The notes under the pieces were generated by a model. It made no database searches. It saw only the letters and a program-made list of their open reading frames with translations, and was not told where the DNA came from. From CAIVAT01 sp964455285 (GTDB lineage Bacteria; Bacteroidota; Bacteroidia; Bacteroidales; FEN-979): a DNA stretch of 64,000 nt. Every line of letters starts with the position of its first letter. Position 1 is the first letter of the stretch. The stretch spans positions 1 through 64,000 of the forward strand of contig CAYVVG010000012.1 in NCBI GenBank assembly GCA_964455285.1, in the 5' to 3' direction. This document shows, in pieces, positions 59,671 to 64,000 of this stretch. A program made the position numbers and the translations under genes.

Positions 59671-60552
59671 ATGGCAAAAGAGAAACAGGACCCCAAGTAC
59701 AACAGCATCGTACTGATCCCTACCGACTTCTCGGAAGTGGCAGGCAACGCTGTTTCCCATGGAGTAAAACTGGCCCGGCACCTCGGGTACAAAGCCTTCA
59801 TCCTCCATATCATCAATAAAGAGACAAGGGCCGACCTGAAGAAAAAGCAGGTGGGCAACGACTACATTGATGCCCGGTTGAGGGAGTATAAGAAGTACTA
59901 CGCGAAGAAATACGAAGTGGAGATCGATACCATGGCCGTGGAGGGGTCGATCTTTTCGACCATCAACATGGTTTCGAAAGAGATCGGGGCCAACATCATG
60001 GTGATGGGGACCCACGGGAAGAAAGGGTTGCAGCATGTCTTCGGAAGCTATGCCATGAAGGTTGTGGAAGAGTCGACCATCCCGGTGGTGGTGGTACAGA
60101 AACGAGCCTTCAAAACGGGATACCGCAACATCATTTTCCCTGTCAGCAACGACCTGGAACCCAGGCAGGCGGTTCAGTGGGCAAAACTGATGGCTAAGCT
60201 CTTCAAAGCCCGCATCCACATCATCGTGCTGCCCGAGAAGGAAGCCGCCCGCCGCACTGCCCTTACGATCATCACCCGTCAGATCACCACGGTCTTCGAT
60301 GCCGAGAAAGTGCTATACTCCGTGACCATGGCGGAACCTGCGCCGTCGTTCGCCGACCAGATCATTTCTTATGGCGTCGTCCATAATGCCGACCTGATCA
60401 TGATCATGACACGCCCGAATATCGAATTTGCCGGCTTCAGCCTGTCGGCGTGGGATGAAAAGCTGATGTTCAACGCGGCCCAGATCCCCGTCATGGGCAT
60501 CAATCCCATCGAATACGGGTATCATTATTACGAGTGGACGGTGCTGGCGTGA
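59671..60552 (+). CDS. Universal stress protein, tandem UspA domains
   Basis: 293 residues with two UspA-type halves. The first has IVLIPTDFSEVAGNAVSHGVKLA and the ATP-loop pattern MVMGTHGKKGLQHVFGSYAMKVVEES (in part), G-x2-G-x9-G-S/T-like. The second half (IIFPVSNDLEPRQAVQWAKLMA) is more divergent and lacks a clear ATP loop. The TGA overlaps the ligA start (TGATG), so translation is coupled. It probably binds ATP and responds to stress; its partner is unknown. Confidence 0.92.
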   Translation: MAKEKQDPKYNSIVLIPTDFSEVAGNAVSHGVKLARHLGYKAFILHIINKETRADLKKKQVGNDYIDARLREYKKYYAKKYEVEIDTMAVEGSIFSTINMVSKEIGANIMVMGTHGKKGLQHVFGSYAMKVVEESTIPVVVVQKRAFKTGYRNIIFPVSNDLEPRQAVQWAKLMAKLFKARIHIIVLPEKEAARRTALTIITRQITTVFDAEKVLYSVTMAEPAPSFADQIISYGVVHNADLIMIMTRPNIEFAGFSLSAWDEKLMFNAAQIPVMGINPIEYGYHYYEWTVLA

Positions 60553-62597
60553 TGGGTTCGGAGGCAAAGAACAGGATCGCATTCCTTTCGGAAGAGATCC
60601 GGAAGCATAATTACAACTATTACATTCTTTCCAGGCCGGTCATCAGCGACTATGATTTCGACATGCTGATGGAGGAGCTCATCCGGCTGGAGAATGAGTT
60701 TCCCGACCTGCGGGAACCCGATTCCCCGTCGCTGCAGGTCGGAGGGGAAATCACCCGCGAATTCAAGCCGGTGACGCATAAATACCCCATGTTGTCGCTG
60801 GGCAACACCTATTCCGAAGAGGAGATCAGGGAGTTCGAAGCGAGGATCCACAAGCTGATCGGCGACGATGTGGAATATGTCTGCGAGCTGAAATTCGACG
60901 GGGTGGCCATCGGCCTGACCTACCGTCATGGCCGGCTGTCCCAGGCGGTCACACGGGGTGACGGAGTACAGGGAGACGATGTCACCGCCAACGTCCGGAC
61001 CATCCGCAGCATTCCCCTCCGACTCCGAGGCAGCGGTTTTCCCGATGAATTCGAGATCAGGGGTGAGGTCATCCTGCCACATGCCAGCTTTGAGAAGATG
61101 AATGCACAGCGGAGCGCCGAAGGGGAAGAACCCTTTGCCAATCCCCGGAACGCGGCTTCGGGCAGCCTGAAGATGCAGGATTCGGGGGAGGTGGCGCGCA
61201 GGAACCTCGACAGCTTTTTCTATTATCTTCCGGGCAGGGACCTCCCGTACAAGACGCATTACGAATGCCTGATGGCTGCGAAATCGTGGGGTTTTAAAGT
61301 ATCGGAATTCGCGGTCCGGTGCAAGAGCATCGGCGAGATCACCGATTACCTCGAAACGTGGGAAAAGGAGCGGGAGCATCTTCCGTTCGACATCGACGGG
61401 GTGGTGATCAAAGTGAATGACCTGCGACAGCAGGAGATGTTGGGATATACCGCGAAATCGCCCCGGTGGGCCATCGCATACAAATTCAAGGCCGAACGAG
61501 CGGCTACCCGGTTGCTGTCGGTGAGTTTCCAGGTCGGTCGCACCGGCGCCGTCACCCCTGTGGCCAACCTGCAGCCGGTCCTGCTGGCCGGCACGGTGGT
61601 GAAGAGGGCTACGCTGCATAACGCCGATGTCATCGCCAGCCTGGATGTGCGCACCGGCGACACAGTGTGGGTGGAGAAGGGAGGCGAGATCATTCCGAAG
61701 ATCACCGGCGTGGTGCAGGAGCAGCGGTCGCCTGATGCATTTCCGTTCGGTTTCATCACCCGGTGCCCCGAATGCGGCACCCCCCTGCTGCGGAATGAAG
61801 GGGAAGCGGCCTGGTACTGTCCGAACGAAACCGGCTGTCCCCCGCAGATCAAAGGGCGCCTGGAGCATTTCATCTCCCGGAAAGCCATGAACATCGAGAG
61901 CCTCGGCGAAGGAAAGATCGAGGTGCTTTTTGACAACAGTTTGGTGCGGAATGCTGCCGACCTGTACGATCTCACCTATGACCGGCTGTTCGGGCTCGAA
62001 AAGATCTTACCGCCCGGCGACGACGGAAAGGAGAGAAGGATCAGCTTCCGGGAAAAGACGGTCGAAAACATCCTGAAAGGCATCGAAGCCTCCCGGAAAA
62101 CGGGATTTGACCGCGTGCTCTACGCCCTGGGCATCCGGTATGTGGGCGAAACGGTCGCCCGCAAACTGGCGGTGCATTTCGGCTCGATCGATTCGCTTGC
62201 GGCGGCAGATCATCAGACCCTCACCGAGGCGGAGGAGATCGGCGACCGGATTGCCCGGAGCCTGACCGGGTGGTTTGCCGACGAACAAAACCGCGGGCTG
62301 CTTGCACGCCTGAAGGCCGCCGGTTTGCGTTTTACCCTCGACGAGCCCCTCGTTGCGAGGATCAGCGATAAACTGGCCGGAAAAACATTCGTCGTCAGCG
62401 GAGTGTTCACCCGGTTTTCAAGGGACGAACTAAAAAAAGCGGTGGAGGCCCACGGAGGCAAGAACACCGGTTCTGTCTCCGCGAAGACCTCCTACCTGCT
62501 GGCGGGGGAGAACATGGGTCCGGAAAAACGCCGGAAGGCAACGAAACTGGGAGTGCCCATCCTTTCCGAGACCGACTTCCTCGCTATGATCGGGTAA
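60552..62597 (+). CDS. ligA: NAD+-dependent DNA ligase
   Basis: 681 residues from the ATG at 60552 that overlaps the preceding stop. The N-terminal NAD site has YNYYILSRPVISDYDFDML, the adenylation lysine is in CELKFDGVAIGLTY, the OB-fold follows, and the four-cysteine zinc finger is CPECGTPLLRNEGEAAWYC (in part). Helix-hairpin-helix repeats and a C-terminal BRCT domain (KTFVVSGVFTRFSRDELKK) complete it. It seals nicks in replication and repair. It ends 5 bp from a convergent gene. Confidence 0.98.
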   Translation: MGSEAKNRIAFLSEEIRKHNYNYYILSRPVISDYDFDMLMEELIRLENEFPDLREPDSPSLQVGGEITREFKPVTHKYPMLSLGNTYSEEEIREFEARIHKLIGDDVEYVCELKFDGVAIGLTYRHGRLSQAVTRGDGVQGDDVTANVRTIRSIPLRLRGSGFPDEFEIRGEVILPHASFEKMNAQRSAEGEEPFANPRNAASGSLKMQDSGEVARRNLDSFFYYLPGRDLPYKTHYECLMAAKSWGFKVSEFAVRCKSIGEITDYLETWEKEREHLPFDIDGVVIKVNDLRQQEMLGYTAKSPRWAIAYKFKAERAATRLLSVSFQVGRTGAVTPVANLQPVLLAGTVVKRATLHNADVIASLDVRTGDTVWVEKGGEIIPKITGVVQEQRSPDAFPFGFITRCPECGTPLLRNEGEAAWYCPNETGCPPQIKGRLEHFISRKAMNIESLGEGKIEVLFDNSLVRNAADLYDLTYDRLFGLEKILPPGDDGKERRISFREKTVENILKGIEASRKTGFDRVLYALGIRYVGETVARKLAVHFGSIDSLAAADHQTLTEAEEIGDRIARSLTGWFADEQNRGLLARLKAAGLRFTLDEPLVARISDKLAGKTFVVSGVFTRFSRDELKKAVEAHGGKNTGSVSAKTSYLLAGENMGPEKRRKATKLGVPILSETDFLAMIG

Positions 62598-62602
62598 CCT
62601 GC

Positions 62603-63337
62603 TTATTCCACTTTACGGATGGAACCCGCGCCGGAGACCGACTGATCGACTTCGGAGGGGGATCCCTTGTACTTGACACTTCCGGCACCGGAGATCTCAG
62701 CGCGGATCTTCTTCGACACATTCAGCTGGGCATTCCCGGCGCCGCTGATCTCAATATCGCACATCTCGGTCAGAAGATCATAGGCAAAGATGTCGGAAGC
62801 GCCCGACAGATCCATGGCCAGGCTGGCGGCCGATCCCGAAAAGCGGATCTTGCTGGCGCCGCTGCAGTCGAGAGAAAGTCGCTGAACGGCGATCTCCAGC
62901 TTCGAATCGGAAGCGCCCGAGGCATCGATGTCCAGTTCCGGAACGCTGATACGGCCTTCCGTTTCGATATCGACGGCGCCACTGACATCCATGTGGCGGA
63001 GGTCCTTTACCGTGATAAAGACCTTCATGGTCGTGGCATGGCGCACCGGCTTTTTGGTTTCCACCCTCAGGGTGTTACCCACAACCTCGGTGCGGATCAC
63101 CGGAAGCAGGTTGGCATCCGCCTCTACCACTACCTCTTCAACGGTTCCCTGTTTCAGTACGATGTCGAAGGCACCCGACACGTCGATGGCATCGAACGGG
63201 CTCACCTTGCGGGTTTCCTTGAGTACGTTACCGTCGCCGCGCACGCCGCCGGCTACATTGCATCCTGCCAGTATCCCGGAGATCCCGAAAAAGAAAAGCA
63301 CCAGGGTTAGCGAGGGAAAGAATCTTGTCGTTTTCAT
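62603..63337 (-). CDS. DUF2807 (GIN-domain) lipoprotein
   Basis: 244 residues. An N-terminal signal (FPSLTLVLFFFGISGILAGC) ends in a lipobox (LAGC). The rest is a right-handed repetitive beta structure with recurring DxSGA motifs (DAIDVSGAFDIVLKQG, MDVSGAVDIETEG, LDCSGASKIRFSG, EISGAGNAQLNVS). This is the GIN or putative auto-transporter head domain, common in Bacteroidota surface proteins. Ligand and role are unknown. It lies 30 bp downstream of another beta-repeat gene and may share its transcript. Confidence 0.88.
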   Translation of the reverse strand: MKTTRFFPSLTLVLFFFGISGILAGCNVAGGVRGDGNVLKETRKVSPFDAIDVSGAFDIVLKQGTVEEVVVEADANLLPVIRTEVVGNTLRVETKKPVRHATTMKVFITVKDLRHMDVSGAVDIETEGRISVPELDIDASGASDSKLEIAVQRLSLDCSGASKIRFSGSAASLAMDLSGASDIFAYDLLTEMCDIEISGAGNAQLNVSKKIRAEISGAGSVKYKGSPSEVDQSVSGAGSIRKVE

Positions 63338-63367
63338 GATTGCTGTGTTTGTGTGTTATGTAATGGA

Positions 63368-64000
63368 TTAATTCAGACTGACATCACCGTACTCGGAACG
63401 GATCACGACCTTCGACAGGGGCGATTCGCCGCCAATGGTTCCCTTCAGCGACTTTCCCGTATGGGTGACCGACCGGTAAGAGAACCGGGCATGTTCTTCG
63501 GGATAGTCGATATCGCAGAACTTCAGCTCGGCTTCGAGGGAGTATTTCGCCTCTTTGCCCAGTCCGACATTCACATCGCCGTACTTGTTGCGGATATTCA
63601 CCAGGGTAAATCCGGGAGCCATTTCCCTGACCTCGCAGTTGCCGTACTGGATATCCAGGCTGAGGCTCTGTTCGATGCGGCCGATGTCGATATCGGAGAA
63701 TTTTGACCGGCTTTCCACGGCCGATGACTTCTCCATGTTCAGCTTGCCGCCTTCAAAGACGACATTCAGGGCGATGATCTTTTCGGCATCCAGGTCTGAA
63801 AATTTTGAATCAAGCCGCAGGCTGCCCGCATAATCGATATCCATTTCCGAATATTTCAGGGTCAGTACGGCGCCTTTTATCCAGTTCACCCTCGCCTTGC
63901 TGAATTTAATATCCAGCAGGTTATCGGAATTCCCCAGTTTCTTCACCTCAAGATTGCCGTACCCGAGGTCGATCCTTGCCCTGCCCTGCACCTCGTTGAT
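63368..64000 (-). CDS. Beta-repeat protein of the GIN/DUF4097-like type (5' end beyond the window)
   Basis: At least 210 residues; the frame runs off the right edge, so the N-terminus is missing. The visible part repeats short strands of the form x-YGD/N-x-x-x (LGYGNLEVKKLG, SKFSDLDAEK, RSKFSDIDIGRIE, NKYGDVNVGLG, SEYGDVSLN), which points to a beta-helix like that of DUF2807/DUF4097 proteins. It is probably exported, but no signal peptide can be seen here. It precedes the DUF2807 lipoprotein on the same strand. Confidence 0.75.
   Translation of the reverse strand: MNEVQGRARIDLGYGNLEVKKLGNSDNLLDIKFSKARVNWIKGAVLTLKYSEMDIDYAGSLRLDSKFSDLDAEKIIALNVVFEGGKLNMEKSSAVESRSKFSDIDIGRIEQSLSLDIQYGNCEVREMAPGFTLVNIRNKYGDVNVGLGKEAKYSLEAELKFCDIDYPEEHARFSYRSVTHTGKSLKGTIGGESPLSKVVIRSEYGDVSLN

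Overview
The window looks like a chromosomal stretch of an uncultured Bacteroidota (Bacteroidales-like) bacterium of fairly high GC. Evidence: three secreted proteins with type IX secretion C-terminal domains (7508-11763, 36210-37373), a short primary sigma factor of the Bacteroidota kind beside rpsO-pnp-rpe, many promoters of the form TAnnTTTG, a fused FeoA-FeoB iron transporter, and proteins typical of the phylum (DUF5063, DUF4342, GIN-domain, YwqK/MORN, WbqC-like). No tRNA, rRNA, CRISPR, transposase or phage gene was seen. Coding density is high and nearly all genes are intact; only the two window edges cut genes.

Layout. 1-5325: repeat-rich intergenic DNA, thioredoxin, WbqC-like protein, FeoAB plus a Cys-rich partner, NlpC/P60 hydrolase, an outer-membrane barrel. 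5358-12195 (minus): an operon-like run of a small secreted protein, two T9SS cargo proteins and Tex. 12270-19224: orphan LutA-like protein, a two-component pair, an SPFH protein, an M49-like lipoprotein peptidase. 19271-27304: a DNA-damage mutagenesis island (DnaE-type polymerase, DinB, a LexA-like XRE-S24 repressor) into which two polytopic glycosyltransferases are set. 27377-32357: nucleotide-sugar genes (ugd, uxs, rfbD, phosphohexomutase). 32450-45504: housekeeping (DUF5063, TPR proteins, recA, bcp, nth, clpB, recR, glmM) and an orphan phosphosulfolactate synthase. 46358-54231: a probable electron-transfer locus: haem-b-like membrane protein, flavin/Fe-S oxidoreductase, 20-haem and 22-haem cytochromes c, an outer-membrane barrel, and an OB-fold-like protein. 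54239-64000: DUF4342, rpsO, pnp, rpoD, rpe, HD protein, UspA, ligA, GIN-domain proteins.

Three things stand out. First, the electron-transfer locus could carry electrons from the inner membrane through periplasm and outer membrane to the outside. Second, the same pair of palindromes (GATTA-N5-TAATC, 23 bp apart start to start) lies upstream of both dnaE and dinB/lexA, which defines a candidate operator for the XRE-S24 repressor. Third, tandem repeats of 7-8 bp occur between genes and also inside the dnaE reading frame, where gain or loss of one unit would shift the frame; the intragenic copies lack the TAG-producing unit variants seen in the intergenic copies. Together these suggest a repressed and possibly phase-variable error-prone polymerase.
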